Made by a program: the position numbers and the translations under genes
The notes under the pieces: generated by a model
The model's input: only the letters and a program-made list of their open reading frames with translations
What the model was told of the DNA's origin: nothing
The model's database searches: none
Assembly: GCF_007109225.1 (NCBI RefSeq)
Contig: NZ_VJZK01000003.1
Location: 399,557-463,556, forward strand
DNA: 64,000 bases
DNA from: Flavobacterium sp. GT3R68
GTDB lineage: Bacteria; Bacteroidota; Bacteroidia; Flavobacteriales; Flavobacteriaceae
Direction of reading: 5' to 3'
Shown: piece by piece, positions 37,607 through 49,435 of the stretch
How the letters are laid out: the number at the start of each line of letters is the position of its first letter
How positions within the stretch are numbered: the stretch's first letter is position 1

Positions 37607-38401
37607 TTATTTGGAAAATTGTTGTAAATCTTTATCAATTCGAGCTAACATTTCGTCGGCCTTTTGTTTGTATTCCGTGTTTGGATTGAACTTTATTAAA
37701 CTGGAGTGAGCCGTTTTAGCCGTGTTCAAACGGTCTGCTTTTTTTGAAGGCACACTATTGATTGCCAATTGGTATGTGGAATCAAATTTATAAAATAATG
37801 CTTTTTCTTTGAAAGGCGTACCTGGATAATCAGAAATGAAATTATCAAGAGCTACAATTGCAGACTGATAATCTGATATTTTATTGTATTCCTTGGCATT
37901 TTCAAAGGCTTTTTTCTCTAATTTTTCTCTTAGTCCTTTTACCGTAATGTTTGCTTCACCTAAATATTCCGAATTAGGATAAGTATCAATAAAGGCCTGC
38001 AATTTATCAATTGCTTTGTTAGTATCGGTCTGGTCCAAACTGTAGACCGGAGAAAGCATAGAATAGCTTTTTGCTCCCAAATATGAAGCCTCCTGTACTT
38101 TTTCGCTCTTTGGATAACCTGATGCAAAACTTTCGAATTGGTAACCCGCTAAATAATACTGTTTGGTTTTATAATAAGACTGTGCAAACATATAAAACAT
38201 TTTTTCAGCCTGAGGTTTTCCCCTATAAGTTGGTGCTATTTGTTCAAAAAGACGGATTGCTTTTGAATAGTTACCTTTCTCATATTGCTTGGTAGCCATA
38301 TCAAATTTTACAGCAACATCTTCGCTTTTTATTGCTTTTTGATATTCACTGCAGGAGGAAAGAACAATAGCAATCAGTAATGTAAATAAAAATTTCTTCA
38401 T
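37607..38401 (-). CDS. bamD: Outer-membrane assembly lipoprotein BamD
   Basis: 264 residues. Lipoprotein signal MKKFLFTLLIAIVLSSC (lipid on Cys17), then tetratricopeptide-like helical pairs (YEKGNYSKAIRLFEQIAPTY, AQSYYKTKQYYLAGYQFESF, YPNSEYLGEANI). Part of the BAM complex that inserts barrel proteins. A complete promoter lies 57 bases upstream; it is the first gene of the bamD-rpoZ-coaBC-DUF4835 set. Confidence 0.93.
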   Translation of the reverse strand: MKKFLFTLLIAIVLSSCSEYQKAIKSEDVAVKFDMATKQYEKGNYSKAIRLFEQIAPTYRGKPQAEKMFYMFAQSYYKTKQYYLAGYQFESFASGYPKSEKVQEASYLGAKSYSMLSPVYSLDQTDTNKAIDKLQAFIDTYPNSEYLGEANITVKGLREKLEKKAFENAKEYNKISDYQSAIVALDNFISDYPGTPFKEKALFYKFDSTYQLAINSVPSKKADRLNTAKTAHSSLIKFNPNTEYKQKADEMLARIDKDLQQFSK

Positions 38402-38457
38402 TTATTTTGTTTGGTTCCGTTGATTTTTAGGCATTTCACACCTTCAAAAACCAACTG

Positions 38458-38487
38458 CAAATTTAGTTATTAATTTAGCTACTTCAA
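38458..38487 (-). promoter_or_regulatory. Promoter of the bamD operon (TTG-N19-TAAATTTG)
   Basis: On the minus strand TTG (38487-38485), 19 bases, TAAATTTG (38465-38458). Both halves match. The leader to bamD is about 50 bases. Confidence 0.75.
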
Positions 38488-38528
38488 AATCTTTTTTTTG
38501 ATAAAAAAATCGACGTTGTTTTATCGGA

Positions 38529-39410
38529 CTATTTCTTGATTTTCTTTACGAACTGATTGATTCTGCCAGCCAAATCTTCGTTGACATTTACCAACGGCAA
38601 TCGCATCGTATTCTCTGAAATTCCCAATGATTTAAAGACTTCTTTGATTCCTCCGGGATTTCCCTGTTCAAAAATCATATCAATGCTTTCCGCTAAAAGG
38701 TAATGCAGTTTATACGCTTCATCTACTTTTCGTTCCAATCCTAAACGCACCATCTCTGAAAATTCTTTAGGAAAACCTTCACCAATTACAGAAATGACTC
38801 CGCTTCCGCCGGCCAAAACCATCGGTAAAGTTACCATATCATCTCCTGATATCACTAAAAATCCTTCCGGTTTGTTCTCAATTAATTTCATTGCCTGCAC
38901 GATATCACCGGCAGCTTCTTTAATCGCTACTATATTCTTGAAATCATTCGCCAAACGAATTACCGTTGAAGGAAGCATGTTGCTTCCGGTCCTACCCGGT
39001 ACGTTATAAACTATTACCGGAATCGGTGAAGCTTCGGCAATAGCCTTAAAATGTTGATAAATACCTTCTTGTGTTGGTTTGTTATAATACGGTGAAACGG
39101 AAAGAATGGCGACAAATTTGGAGAAATCCCGCGTTTGCAATTCTTCAATTACCTGTTGGGTGTTATTGCTTCCGACTCCAAGAACCAAAGGCAGTCTTCC
39201 ATTATTGGCCTCTATAACAGTTTGGATGACCAATTCCTTTTCGTCCTGCGTCAGTGTCGCGGTTTCGGCAGTAGTACCAAGGATAACAAGGTAATTGATT
39301 CCGTTATCTATCTGAAAGTTTACGATTCTTTTTAAAGCATCAACATCTACAGAAAAATCTTTTTTGAAAGGCGTCACAAGGGCAACTCCAGTTCCTACTA
39401 ATGATTGCAT
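38529..39410 (-). CDS. dapA: 4-hydroxy-tetrahydrodipicolinate synthase
   Basis: 293 residues. Joins pyruvate and aspartate semialdehyde, first committed step to diaminopimelate and lysine. Visible: [40 protein letters not shown] with the catalytic Tyr, [12 protein letters not shown], and the Schiff-base Lys in VAIKEAAGD. Starts one base after the DUF6913 gene ends, so the two are co-transcribed. Confidence 0.95.
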   Translation of the reverse strand: MQSLVGTGVALVTPFKKDFSVDVDALKRIVNFQIDNGINYLVILGTTAETATLTQDEKELVIQTVIEANNGRLPLVLGVGSNNTQQVIEELQTRDFSKFVAILSVSPYYNKPTQEGIYQHFKAIAEASPIPVIVYNVPGRTGSNMLPSTVIRLANDFKNIVAIKEAAGDIVQAMKLIENKPEGFLVISGDDMVTLPMVLAGGSGVISVIGEGFPKEFSEMVRLGLERKVDEAYKLHYLLAESIDMIFEQGNPGGIKEVFKSLGISENTMRLPLVNVNEDLAGRINQFVKKIKK

Positions 39411-39411
39411 A

Positions 39412-39930
39412 TTATATTTTGTTTAATATTTTTAGGTATTTAAATAATTCATCAAGGAAAACCTTGTAGTTTTCGGCACTGGTGTCAATCATGAAGTGAT
39501 TCAGTCTTTTATCAATTGATGAAAAACCGACTTTAAAACTGGCTTTAGATTGATGGGAAACTAATAAAAGCGGCATTTTTTCAATGTCATAATAATTAAT
39601 CAGCAGATCAAAGGGCTGCGCGGTAAATACTTTTACTTCGGCTTTGTCAATGCTGGCTACCCAATTCATATCCTTAAGGCTGAATGTGGGATAATCAAAA
39701 ACTTCACTCTTTTTTATCTTGTCTCTGAAAACCAGAATTTTAATGTCATTTTGCTGAATTCCGTTAGCTATCAAATCCTGCACAAAAGCTTCTCTTTCAT
39801 TAAAATAACTTTCGTCAAAAACGATTCCGACGGTTTTAATTATTGTGTTGGATGCGACTGGCTTAACATTTGATAAACTATTTTTAACTATTTTTTTCGT
39901 TGAAAAATTCTTCAGATACTTTAAAAACAT
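39412..39930 (-). CDS. DUF6913 family hypothetical protein
   Basis: 172 residues, soluble, no signal. Contains [52 protein letters not shown] and [18 protein letters not shown] recall this as a flavobacterial family (DUF6913) commonly placed before dapA; function not known. Gap to dapA is one base. Confidence 0.75.
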   Translation of the reverse strand: MFLKYLKNFSTKKIVKNSLSNVKPVASNTIIKTVGIVFDESYFNEREAFVQDLIANGIQQNDIKILVFRDKIKKSEVFDYPTFSLKDMNWVASIDKAEVKVFTAQPFDLLINYYDIEKMPLLLVSHQSKASFKVGFSSIDKRLNHFMIDTSAENYKVFLDELFKYLKILNKI

Positions 39931-39979
39931 AGTACTTTTACTTGGAATACAAATTTAAATTAAATAAGTCGCATATCAG

Positions 39980-40756
39980 ATGGTAAATCTAAAAAAGTAT
40001 AACGGTGTTCTAAAACATTTTGTTTTATTCTTAACATTTATTTTGTCAGTTTCCTGCGGCACTCAAAAGTACCAGGTAACCAAAATTGAAGGTAAGGAAA
40101 TACCCATTACAGATAAAAATAAAGAAGTGCCCGAAATTGAGGCGTTTATAAAACCATACCGCGAGCATATCGACAAAGATCTGAGCACCGTTTTGGCTAA
40201 CGCACCGGAAACACTGGATAAATCCGGCCAATGGCAAACAACCATCGGAAACCTGATGGCCGATGTGACTTTTCAGCGCAGTAATATGGTTTTCAACAAA
40301 CGGGAGAAAAAGCAAATCGATATCTGTCTGTTGAATCATGGCGGTATCCGTTCGATAATTCCCAAAGGAAATGTAACTGCGAGAACCGCTTATGAAATCA
40401 TGCCTTTCGAAAACAGTGCCATCGTAATAGCGTTAAAAGGAGAACACATCATGGAAATGCTGAATTATATCATTTCCGAAAAAAAACCGCATCCGCTTTC
40501 GGGAATGACTTTCACTATTGATAAAAACAATGCCCCGAAAAACATTTTGATTCAGGGGAAACCTTTGGACAGTGGAAAAATCTATTATGTAGTCACCTCG
40601 GATTATTTATCCAATGGCGGGGACAAAATGGATTTCTTCAAAAAAGGCGTTGCTTCCTATGATTTGGAATACAAATTGAGAAACATCCTGATTGATTATT
40701 TCAAGGAAGTGGACACGATTCCTGTGATTAATGATGTTAGAATTAGAGTTGAATAA
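39980..40756 (+). CDS. 5'-nucleotidase C-terminal domain lipoprotein
   Basis: 258 residues. Lipoprotein signal with SVSC (about Cys26), then only the substrate-binding C-terminal domain of 5'-nucleotidases: GNLMADVTFQ, LLNHGGIRSIIPKG, the AYEIMPFENSAIVIALKG motif and TSDYLSNGGDKMDFF. The metallophosphatase half is a separate gene 172 bases downstream. The pair probably forms one nucleotide-hydrolysing unit outside the inner membrane. Repeat copy D lies between them. Confidence 0.9.
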   Translation: MVNLKKYNGVLKHFVLFLTFILSVSCGTQKYQVTKIEGKEIPITDKNKEVPEIEAFIKPYREHIDKDLSTVLANAPETLDKSGQWQTTIGNLMADVTFQRSNMVFNKREKKQIDICLLNHGGIRSIIPKGNVTARTAYEIMPFENSAIVIALKGEHIMEMLNYIISEKKPHPLSGMTFTIDKNNAPKNILIQGKPLDSGKIYYVVTSDYLSNGGDKMDFFKKGVASYDLEYKLRNILIDYFKEVDTIPVINDVRIRVE

Positions 40757-40787
40757 TTATAAAAAGAATAATCAATTACTACTTCCC

Positions 40788-40914
40788 TAGCCCTGATTAC
40801 CTCACTTAACTTTTATTGTTATATGAGTTCAGTGAACTTTGTTTGCAGTGAAAATCCTTTTTTGTTTTTAAAATAAAAAAAAAAAGATTGCAACGAATAG
40901 CGGGAAATAGCTCC
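40788..40914 (+). repeat. Dispersed intergenic repeat, copy D (plus orientation)
   Basis: 127 bases from TAGCCCTGATTACC to ATAGCGGGAAATAGCTCC. The right end is almost identical to the other copies; the middle is longer and holds a GTTCAGTGAAC palindrome followed by TTTGTTTGCAGTG. It lies between the two halves of the split 5'-nucleotidase. Confidence 0.75.
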
Positions 40915-40927
40915 TAAAAAAATTAAA

Positions 40928-41839
40928 ATGAAAAGAAGAGATTTTATACAAAAGACCGCAGCAGGATCAGCATTTGTGGGTTTAGGACTGTCGTTAACCA
41001 GCTTTGAATCGGAAGACGTAAAGCACCTGACCATATTGCATACTAATGACGTCCATAGTTATATTGACCCGTTCCCTCCTACCCATCCAAAGAATCCGAA
41101 TATGGGTGGCGTAGCAAGGAGAGCTGCATTGATTGAAAGCATCCGCAAGGAAAATCCAAACGTATTGCTGCTTGATGCCGGAGATATTTTCCAGGGCACA
41201 CCGTATTTCAATTACTACGGTGGCGAGCTGGAATTTAAATTGATGAGTATGATGCAGTATGATGCCTCCACTATCGGGAATCATGATTTTGATAACGGAG
41301 TTGAAGGTTTATATGCCCAATTGCCTCATGCTAAATTTGATTTTATCTCGGCAAATTATGATTTTAAAAACACAGTGATGGACGGACATGTGAAACCTTA
41401 TAAAATTTTCCATAAAAATGGAATTAAAGTTGGGGTTTTCGGGCTTGGCGTTGAATTGGCAGGTTTGGTAGACAAAAAAAACTACAAAGAAACCATTTAT
41501 AATAATCCGGTTGAAGCTTCCCAGGATATGGTCCGTATTTTGAAACAGGAACAAAAATGTGATTTGGTAATATGCTTATCCCATATGGGGTACCAATACA
41601 AAGACGATGCAAATAAAATTTCTGATATAAAATTGGCAGCTTTAACTAAAGACATCGATTTAATTATCGGGGGCCACACGCATACTTTTTTGGATAAGCC
41701 AACGGTTATGAAAAATAGTGAAGGAAAAGATGTACTCGTGAATCAAGTGGGATGTTATGGCATCAATCTGGGCAGAATAGACTTTTATTTGGATAAAAGC
41801 AATGGACAGTCATCTGCTGGAAAGTCAATTGTCGTCTAG
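40928..41839 (+). CDS. Metallophosphatase half of a split 5'-nucleotidase
   Basis: 303 residues. A twin-arginine-type start (KRRDFIQKTAAGSAFVGLG) suggests export in folded form. The calcineurin-like metal sites are complete: HTNDVHSYIDPF, LLDAGDIFQGTP, STIGNHDFDNG, LVICLSHMGY and LIIGGHTHTF. The C-terminal domain found in full-length 5'-nucleotidases is absent and is encoded by the preceding gene. The last 15 bases overlap the end of the convergent YhhN-like gene. Confidence 0.92.
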   Translation: MKRRDFIQKTAAGSAFVGLGLSLTSFESEDVKHLTILHTNDVHSYIDPFPPTHPKNPNMGGVARRAALIESIRKENPNVLLLDAGDIFQGTPYFNYYGGELEFKLMSMMQYDASTIGNHDFDNGVEGLYAQLPHAKFDFISANYDFKNTVMDGHVKPYKIFHKNGIKVGVFGLGVELAGLVDKKNYKETIYNNPVEASQDMVRILKQEQKCDLVICLSHMGYQYKDDANKISDIKLAALTKDIDLIIGGHTHTFLDKPTVMKNSEGKDVLVNQVGCYGINLGRIDFYLDKSNGQSSAGKSIVV

Positions 41840-42535
41840 TTTTTTTTCTTCTTCCGACGTTTCCATGTCGATTACCAATTTGTAAAACATGAAATATGCA
41901 GCGATGTACAAAACCGTTTCTGATATTCTAAAAACAGAAAGCGCCACACCGTAGAGATAGTATTTTTCAATGAATTTGAGAAAATACAGTGTGACGAACA
42001 AAAGCCCAAACAATAAAATCCATGTACTTCTATAATAATTATTAAGTGCAAAATTTGAAAAAGTAATGGCACCAATAATTGATGTAAGAATATTTTGTAC
42101 GATCAACAAACCATAATTGTTCTCCGGAATACCATTTGCCTCGGAAAAAAGATAAAAGAAAATAAAAAGAAAAGGTATCAACGCTATTAGACACGGAACA
42201 AAATCCTTAAGTTTTAACAGCCTGATTATATATGCTATCATTAAAATTTCATAAATAAAAATAGTGATAATGGCGTAGATGATCAGTTTTTCCTGCTTCA
42301 GAGCAAATAAGATATTTGATAGCAGGAGAAAAAAGAGAATCGCAAAGAAAACGGCATTTTGCTTTATTGATGTCTTCCAATATAGCACCATTAAAGATAG
42401 AGATAAAAATGGCTTAAAATTATAAAAGACGGATCCGGAATAATACAAATCGAAAATTAATCCTATAATAGCGATGGCAAAGTATACGCCTGTAAATAGT
42501 CTAGAGTTATTTTCATTTTTGAATATCATTTCCAA
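41825..42535 (-). CDS. YhhN-like membrane protein, paralogue 1 (conserved acidic sites lost)
   Basis: 236 residues, about eight membrane segments, outline of the YhhN/TMEM86 (lysoplasmalogenase) family: NFKPFLSLSLMVLYWKTS, LLSNILFALK, and a late VTLYFLKFIEKYYLYG. In the family a Gly-Asp in the third segment and a Ser-Asp later on are conserved; here these read Ser73-Asn74 and a non-acidic FLK stretch. It is the last of four tandem paralogues. Enzymatic activity is therefore doubtful. Confidence 0.72.
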   Translation of the reverse strand: MEMIFKNENNSRLFTGVYFAIAIIGLIFDLYYSGSVFYNFKPFLSLSLMVLYWKTSIKQNAVFFAILFFLLLSNILFALKQEKLIIYAIITIFIYEILMIAYIIRLLKLKDFVPCLIALIPFLFIFFYLFSEANGIPENNYGLLIVQNILTSIIGAITFSNFALNNYYRSTWILLFGLLFVTLYFLKFIEKYYLYGVALSVFRISETVLYIAAYFMFYKLVIDMETSEEEKKLDDN

Positions 42536-42541
42536 GTCACT

Positions 42542-43252
42542 TTAATTTAAGGATACCGACTTTCCTGACATTTTGGGTTTTTCCGCTTCAATGACGAACT
42601 TGTAAAAGGTGTAATAAACGGCTGTATTTAAAATCATTGCTAAAGGCCTGAAAACAGTTGGCGCTATATCTGAAAGGTACCATTTTTCGATAAAAACGAT
42701 AAAAGACAGTGCTACCGACAAAAGGGCGTAAATCAAAAGCCATGTATTTCTCTTATTATCATTCATGGCATAGTCGGCCAAGCCAATTCCACCTAGAATG
42801 GAAACCAATATAATTTGAACAATCAGAACATAGTAGCTGCTTCTGGGTATTTCGTTTGAAATCGCAAATAAATAAAAGAATACAAATAGAAAGGGTATGA
42901 CCGAAATTATTAAGGGGAAGTAATCCTTGACCTTCGTAAGCTTAATGATATAAAATAGGGTAAGAATCCGATGCAGAGAAAAAATAATGATCCCAATCAA
43001 TAACATTTTTTCAGTATTGGGAATGAAAAACATATTAGTCAGCAAGGACAGTGAAAGTACCGTAATAAACATACCATTTTTTTGATTTGACGTTTTCCAA
43101 TACAGCAACATCAATAACAGCGAAATTAATGGCTTAAAGATAAATAGTAATGGTTTATAGGAAAATAGTTCAGCAGTAATTTCAATTCCAGCTACTATAA
43201 AATACAAACAAATAATTAATTTCTTCAGGCTTCTATCTTTCTTTAAAATCAT
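42542..43252 (-). CDS. YhhN-like membrane protein, paralogue 2 (conserved acidic sites lost)
   Basis: 236 residues with the same membrane plan as its neighbours: FIFKPLISLLLMLLYWKTS, LLTNMFFIPN, RNTWLLIYALLSVALSFIVF. The family's first conserved Asp is Asn73 and the second is replaced by a hydrophobic stretch. Six bases from paralogue 1, and very close to it in the KWYL/KYYL region, so the two probably arose by a recent duplication. Confidence 0.72.
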   Translation of the reverse strand: MILKKDRSLKKLIICLYFIVAGIEITAELFSYKPLLFIFKPLISLLLMLLYWKTSNQKNGMFITVLSLSLLTNMFFIPNTEKMLLIGIIIFSLHRILTLFYIIKLTKVKDYFPLIISVIPFLFVFFYLFAISNEIPRSSYYVLIVQIILVSILGGIGLADYAMNDNKRNTWLLIYALLSVALSFIVFIEKWYLSDIAPTVFRPLAMILNTAVYYTFYKFVIEAEKPKMSGKSVSLN

Positions 43253-43329
43253 TGCGGTAGTGTTGAATTAAAAAAAAGAACATTTAAATTCCACTGTATC
43301 TAATTAAGAACAATATAGCGTAAATTTCA

Positions 43330-44028
43330 TTAGGTTGTATCAATTTTTTCAGCAAGATGTTTTTGCTTCTCGTCCATTATTAAAAACTTGTAGAAAGTAT
43401 AATGGGATATCGCATATATTGCAGAGGCAATAGGCTGAAAAACCTCATTCCACAAATAAAACTTCTGAATTCCAAAAAGAAAATACTGGACAACAAACAA
43501 CAAGGAACTTATAATGAGCCACGAATTTTTTTTATTGTCATCAAAAATGTAACTTGATAATGAAAATCCTCCCAAAATTGAGGTCAGTACTCCTATAATA
43601 ATTGAGGGATAAAGGCTTTCGCCTAAAGCTTCCTGAGTGAGATTAATCAGGTACAATACCAGGCACAAGAAAGGAAGTGTTGCAATCGTGAGATGCATTA
43701 ATTGTTTTGATTTGATAGCCCGATAAACTAAAACAATGGTTGCCAAACGATAGATAAGATAGGCTACCAATCCATAAACCAGGGGTTGATGCACCATTTC
43801 TAAAAAGAAAATATTTGCGATAAAAGAACAACATAATGCCAAAAAATAAATTAAATTCCTTTTAACAGAAGATAAATAATAGAGCAACATCAGTATAATT
43901 AACAGAACAGGTCCTAATAAATACAGTAACAGATGAATTTGAAAAATTTCATTCATTAAAAAAATAAAAGCGACAGCAAAAAAAATAGTCCGCACGAATT
44001 TTACCGTTTTAATATCTGGTGCATTCAT
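43330..44028 (-). CDS. YhhN-like membrane protein, paralogue 3 (conserved acidic sites lost)
   Basis: 232 residues, multi-pass. Segment three reads CCSFIANIFFLEM with Asn72 where family members have Asp; the later NSWLIISSLLFVVQYFLFGIQ lacks the second acidic residue. Separated by 77 bases from paralogue 2 and 10 from paralogue 4. Confidence 0.7.
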   Translation of the reverse strand: MNAPDIKTVKFVRTIFFAVAFIFLMNEIFQIHLLLYLLGPVLLIILMLLYYLSSVKRNLIYFLALCCSFIANIFFLEMVHQPLVYGLVAYLIYRLATIVLVYRAIKSKQLMHLTIATLPFLCLVLYLINLTQEALGESLYPSIIIGVLTSILGGFSLSSYIFDDNKKNSWLIISSLLFVVQYFLFGIQKFYLWNEVFQPIASAIYAISHYTFYKFLIMDEKQKHLAEKIDTT

Positions 44029-44038
44029 AATGTAAATA

Positions 44039-46782
<2,744 letters not shown>

Positions 46783-46803
46783 CAAAATAAATAACGCTAT
46801 AAT

Positions 46804-47277
46804 TTAAGATTCAATAATCGAATTTATTTGCTTGTATAATTGACCGTCGCTCAAAAAGGCACCTTGCTGAATCAGAGCAAAAAGGGATACATTCCGCTCC
46901 TCAGTATATTCTTTTTTTCCTAACTGCATTTCAACGTTTTCGGTAAACATATTATCACTGAGCCATTGCAGCCCTTCTTTGGAAAGAAAATCAGTTTCTG
47001 GTACTGCCGATTTCAGAACGATGGATTTGATTTCGCTTTCAAAACACTGGAACAGGAAAATATGGTTTTTAGAAAAATGTTCCAGATATTCCGCTCGGGA
47101 GAGAACCCCTTCCCAGATTAAATCTGAAAACACATCAAGTTCCTGCTCTGCAACTTCAGGTTTTTCGGCTTTGATGGCATCCCATTCGGCCTTGTCAATT
47201 GTCTGGGTTGCTAAAAAAGTACTGAATTCTGGAGTCAGTTCATCAAACTGCTCTTTGGTTAGTCTTGCATATTTCAT
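46804..47277 (-). CDS. DUF6495 family hypothetical protein
   Basis: 157 residues, soluble and acidic. Starts MKYARLTKEQFDELTPEFSTFLATQTID, continues with DVFSDLIWEGVLSRAEYLEHFSKNHIFLFQC and ends with an ISLFALIQQGAFLSDG-like segment. I recall it as a conserved flavobacterial family (DUF6495) of unknown role. A palindromic repeat begins directly upstream of its ATG. Confidence 0.75.
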   Translation of the reverse strand: MKYARLTKEQFDELTPEFSTFLATQTIDKAEWDAIKAEKPEVAEQELDVFSDLIWEGVLSRAEYLEHFSKNHIFLFQCFESEIKSIVLKSAVPETDFLSKEGLQWLSDNMFTENVEMQLGKKEYTEERNVSLFALIQQGAFLSDGQLYKQINSIIES

Positions 47278-47368
47278 GTCATTACGAGGAACGAAGTTAT
47301 CTGTTCCTGATTTTAATTAATGTTAAAGTAAATTTTTTTGAGGAGATTGCTTCGTTCCTCGCAATGAC
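47278..47368. repeat. Palindromic element with 25-base arms
   Basis: Arms 47278-47302 (starting GTCATTACGAGGAACGAAG) and 47344-47368 (ending TTCGTTCCTCGCAATGAC) pair at 22 of 25 positions around a 41-base AT-rich loop. The arm type GTCATTGCGAGGAACGAAGC is one I recall as dispersed in many Bacteroidota genomes. It lies between DUF6495 and the ribosomal operon terminator. Confidence 0.8.
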
Positions 47369-47371
47369 TTC

Positions 47372-47400
47372 AAAAAAAAGTCCCGATTTTCATCGGGACT
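47372..47400 (-). terminator. Intrinsic terminator of rpsF-rpsR-rplI
   Basis: Perfect 9-base arms AGTCCCGAT / ATCGGGACT, TTTC loop, preceded by eight A (leftward U-tract), 24 bases past the rplI stop. Confidence 0.88.
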
Positions 47401-47423
47401 CTATTTTTCAGTTATTGAAAATA

Positions 47424-47864
47424 TTATTTTTCAGCAACGATTTCATAAGGTAATTCAACGATTACATCTCTGTGTAATCTAACGCTTGCGCTATATTTAC
47501 CAGTACGTTTAACGATACCGCTAGTGATGAATTTTCTATCAATTTCCTGACCACCTTTTGCTAAAGCTTCAGCGATATCAATATTCGTGATTGAACCGAA
47601 TAATTTTTCACCACCTGCTTTTGCAGAAATTTTAATTTCGATAGCTTTTAAAGCTTCAGCCAATGCTTTCGCATCGTTTACCACTTTAGCTTCTTTATGC
47701 GCTCTTTGTTTTAGGTTTTCAGCTAATACTTTTCTTGCAGAAGAAGTTGCCAATTGTGCAAATCCTTGTGGAATCAAAAAGTTACGACCGTAACCGTTTT
47801 TCACAGTAACTACGTCATCTTTAAATCCTAAATTCTGAACGTCTTTTTTTAAGATAAGTTCCAT
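47424..47864 (-). CDS. rplI: Ribosomal protein bL9
   Basis: 146 residues. MELILKKDVQNLGFKDDVVTVKNGYGRNFLIP is the L9 N-terminal signature (binds 23S rRNA at the L1 stalk base), followed by the long linking helix and the C-terminal RNA-binding domain (GEKLFGSITNIDIAEAL, VRLHRDVIVELPYEI). Third gene of rpsF-rpsR-rplI. Confidence 0.97.
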   Translation of the reverse strand: MELILKKDVQNLGFKDDVVTVKNGYGRNFLIPQGFAQLATSSARKVLAENLKQRAHKEAKVVNDAKALAEALKAIEIKISAKAGGEKLFGSITNIDIAEALAKGGQEIDRKFITSGIVKRTGKYSASVRLHRDVIVELPYEIVAEK

Positions 47865-47926
47865 GTTGTTGTCCTTATTATAGAAGTTAGGTTCCGCTTA
47901 CCGGGAAACCAACAACTGAGTTTATA

Positions 47927-48223
47927 TTATTTTAATAAATCGGCCACGTATGGCATTAAAGCTAAATGACGTGCTCTTTTAACAGCAACAGACACTTTTC
48001 TTTGGTATTTTAATGAAGTTCCTGTTAAACGACGAGGAAGAATTTTTCCTTGCTCATTCACGAATTTCAATAAGAAATCTGCATCTTTATAATCGATATA
48101 TTTGATACCAGATTTTTTGAAACGACAATATTTCTTTGCCTTGTTTGTTTCTATGTTCAAAGGCGTAAGATATCTGATATCCCCGTCTTTTTTTCCTGAA
48201 GCTGATTGTTGTAATGTTGACAT
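47927..48223 (-). CDS. rpsR: Ribosomal protein bS18
   Basis: 98 residues. [48 protein letters not shown] is the S18 core; the N-terminal extension ([18 protein letters not shown]) is usual in this phylum. Binds S6 on the 30S platform. Five bases after rpsF. Confidence 0.96.
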   Translation of the reverse strand: MSTLQQSASGKKDGDIRYLTPLNIETNKAKKYCRFKKSGIKYIDYKDADFLLKFVNEQGKILPRRLTGTSLKYQRKVSVAVKRARHLALMPYVADLLK

Positions 48224-48228
48224 AATGA

Positions 48229-48570
48229 TTACGCTTTAGATGCTTTTAATTTTGTTCTTCTTCTCTCAGCCCAAGAAATTGCGTGTTTATCTAAACTTAC
48301 AGTTAAGAAACGCATTATTCTTTCGTCACGTCTAAATTCAGTTTCAAATGCAATAAGAACTTCTCCTGCTACTTTGAATTCGAATAAATGATAAAAGCCA
48401 CTTTTTTTGTGTTGGATTTCGTAAGCCATTTTTTTCAGGCCCCAATCCTCTTTTGATACCATTTCTGCTCCTCTACTAGTAAGAAAATCTTCAAATTTGC
48501 TTACTGTTTCCTTTACCTGAACTTCAGATAAAACGGGATTTAAAATGAAAACAGTTTCATAATGATTCAT
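48229..48570 (-). CDS. rpsF: Ribosomal protein bS6
   Basis: 113 residues. [21 protein letters not shown] start, [23 protein letters not shown] and [15 protein letters not shown] are S6 features. First gene of rpsF-rpsR-rplI, with a complete promoter 31 bases upstream. Confidence 0.96.
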   Translation of the reverse strand: MNHYETVFILNPVLSEVQVKETVSKFEDFLTSRGAEMVSKEDWGLKKMAYEIQHKKSGFYHLFEFKVAGEVLIAFETEFRRDERIMRFLTVSLDKHAISWAERRRTKLKASKA

Positions 48571-48600
48571 AAAAAATTATTTTAAATGTTAATTTGGCTG

Positions 48601-48630
48601 CAAAAGTAATCAATTTATTTAATCCCACAA
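48601..48630 (-). promoter_or_regulatory. Promoter of rpsF-rpsR-rplI (TTG-N19-TACTTTTG)
   Basis: Minus strand TTG (48630-48628), 19 bases, TACTTTTG (48608-48601). Matches the Bacteroidota primary sigma consensus in both halves; leader about 25 bases. Confidence 0.8.
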
Positions 48631-48739
48631 GCGTTAACGAACTTTATTCGATGTACTGCAAATAAATTTAATCTTTCTTTAGGATTATTAAAAAAAAACA
48701 AATACTTTTATAAGGTCCGAATCTAAAATAGGTGAAATT

Positions 48740-49435
48740 ATGAAACTAAATTGTGTCGTTGTAGATGATAGTTCCATTCAAAGAATGATTATCGCGAAGT
48801 TAGTAAATAATCATCCAAACCTACATTTAATTGGTGATTATTCTAATGCAATTGAAGCTAAAAATTGCATGGCTGTACATGATGTTGACCTGATGTTTCT
48901 AGATATAGAAATGCCGGTCATCAGTGGGTTTGATTTCTTGGATGTTCTAAAAGTCAAACCGCAGATTATTTTCATTACCTCAAAGGCGGAATATGCCATG
49001 AAGGCTTTTGATTATGATGCTACGGACTACCTTCAAAAACCTATTGCCCTGGATCGGTTCAACGCTGCGGTAAAACGTGCGATGGATTTACACATGCTCA
49101 GAAAAGAAAACCACGAAGAAGAAGGTGAGCATATCTTCATTAAAAGCAATCTGAAAAAATTGAAAATTTTCACTGCTAAAATTAAGTGGATTGAAGCTTT
49201 TGGCGATTATGTAAAAGTAGTTACGGAAGACGACAGCAATTTAGTGCTCTCTACCATGAAATCGTTTGAAAAAGATTTATCGAAAGATAAATTCATTCGG
49301 GTTCATAAATCCTATATCATTAATATTGATAAGGTCGAGCGCTTTAACAGCAAGTTTGCCGAAATCGGAATTACAAAAATTCCCCTTAGCAGAAACAAGA
49401 AAGAAGATCTCGTTAAAGCACTGGCTATTGGTTAG
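48740..49435 (+). CDS. LytTR-type response regulator
   Basis: 231 residues. Receiver domain with VVVDDSSIQRM, phospho-acceptor Asp55 in LMFLDIEMP, FITSKAEYAMKAF and Lys in YLQKPIALD; then a LytTR DNA-binding domain (FIKSNLKKLKIF, IKWIEAFGDYVKVVTED, FIRVHKSYIINIDKVE). Such regulators pair with LytS/YehU-type kinases; none is encoded beside it, so its partner is elsewhere. Its last 4 bases overlap the priA stop. Confidence 0.92.
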   Translation: MKLNCVVVDDSSIQRMIIAKLVNNHPNLHLIGDYSNAIEAKNCMAVHDVDLMFLDIEMPVISGFDFLDVLKVKPQIIFITSKAEYAMKAFDYDATDYLQKPIALDRFNAAVKRAMDLHMLRKENHEEEGEHIFIKSNLKKLKIFTAKIKWIEAFGDYVKVVTEDDSNLVLSTMKSFEKDLSKDKFIRVHKSYIINIDKVERFNSKFAEIGITKIPLSRNKKEDLVKALAIG

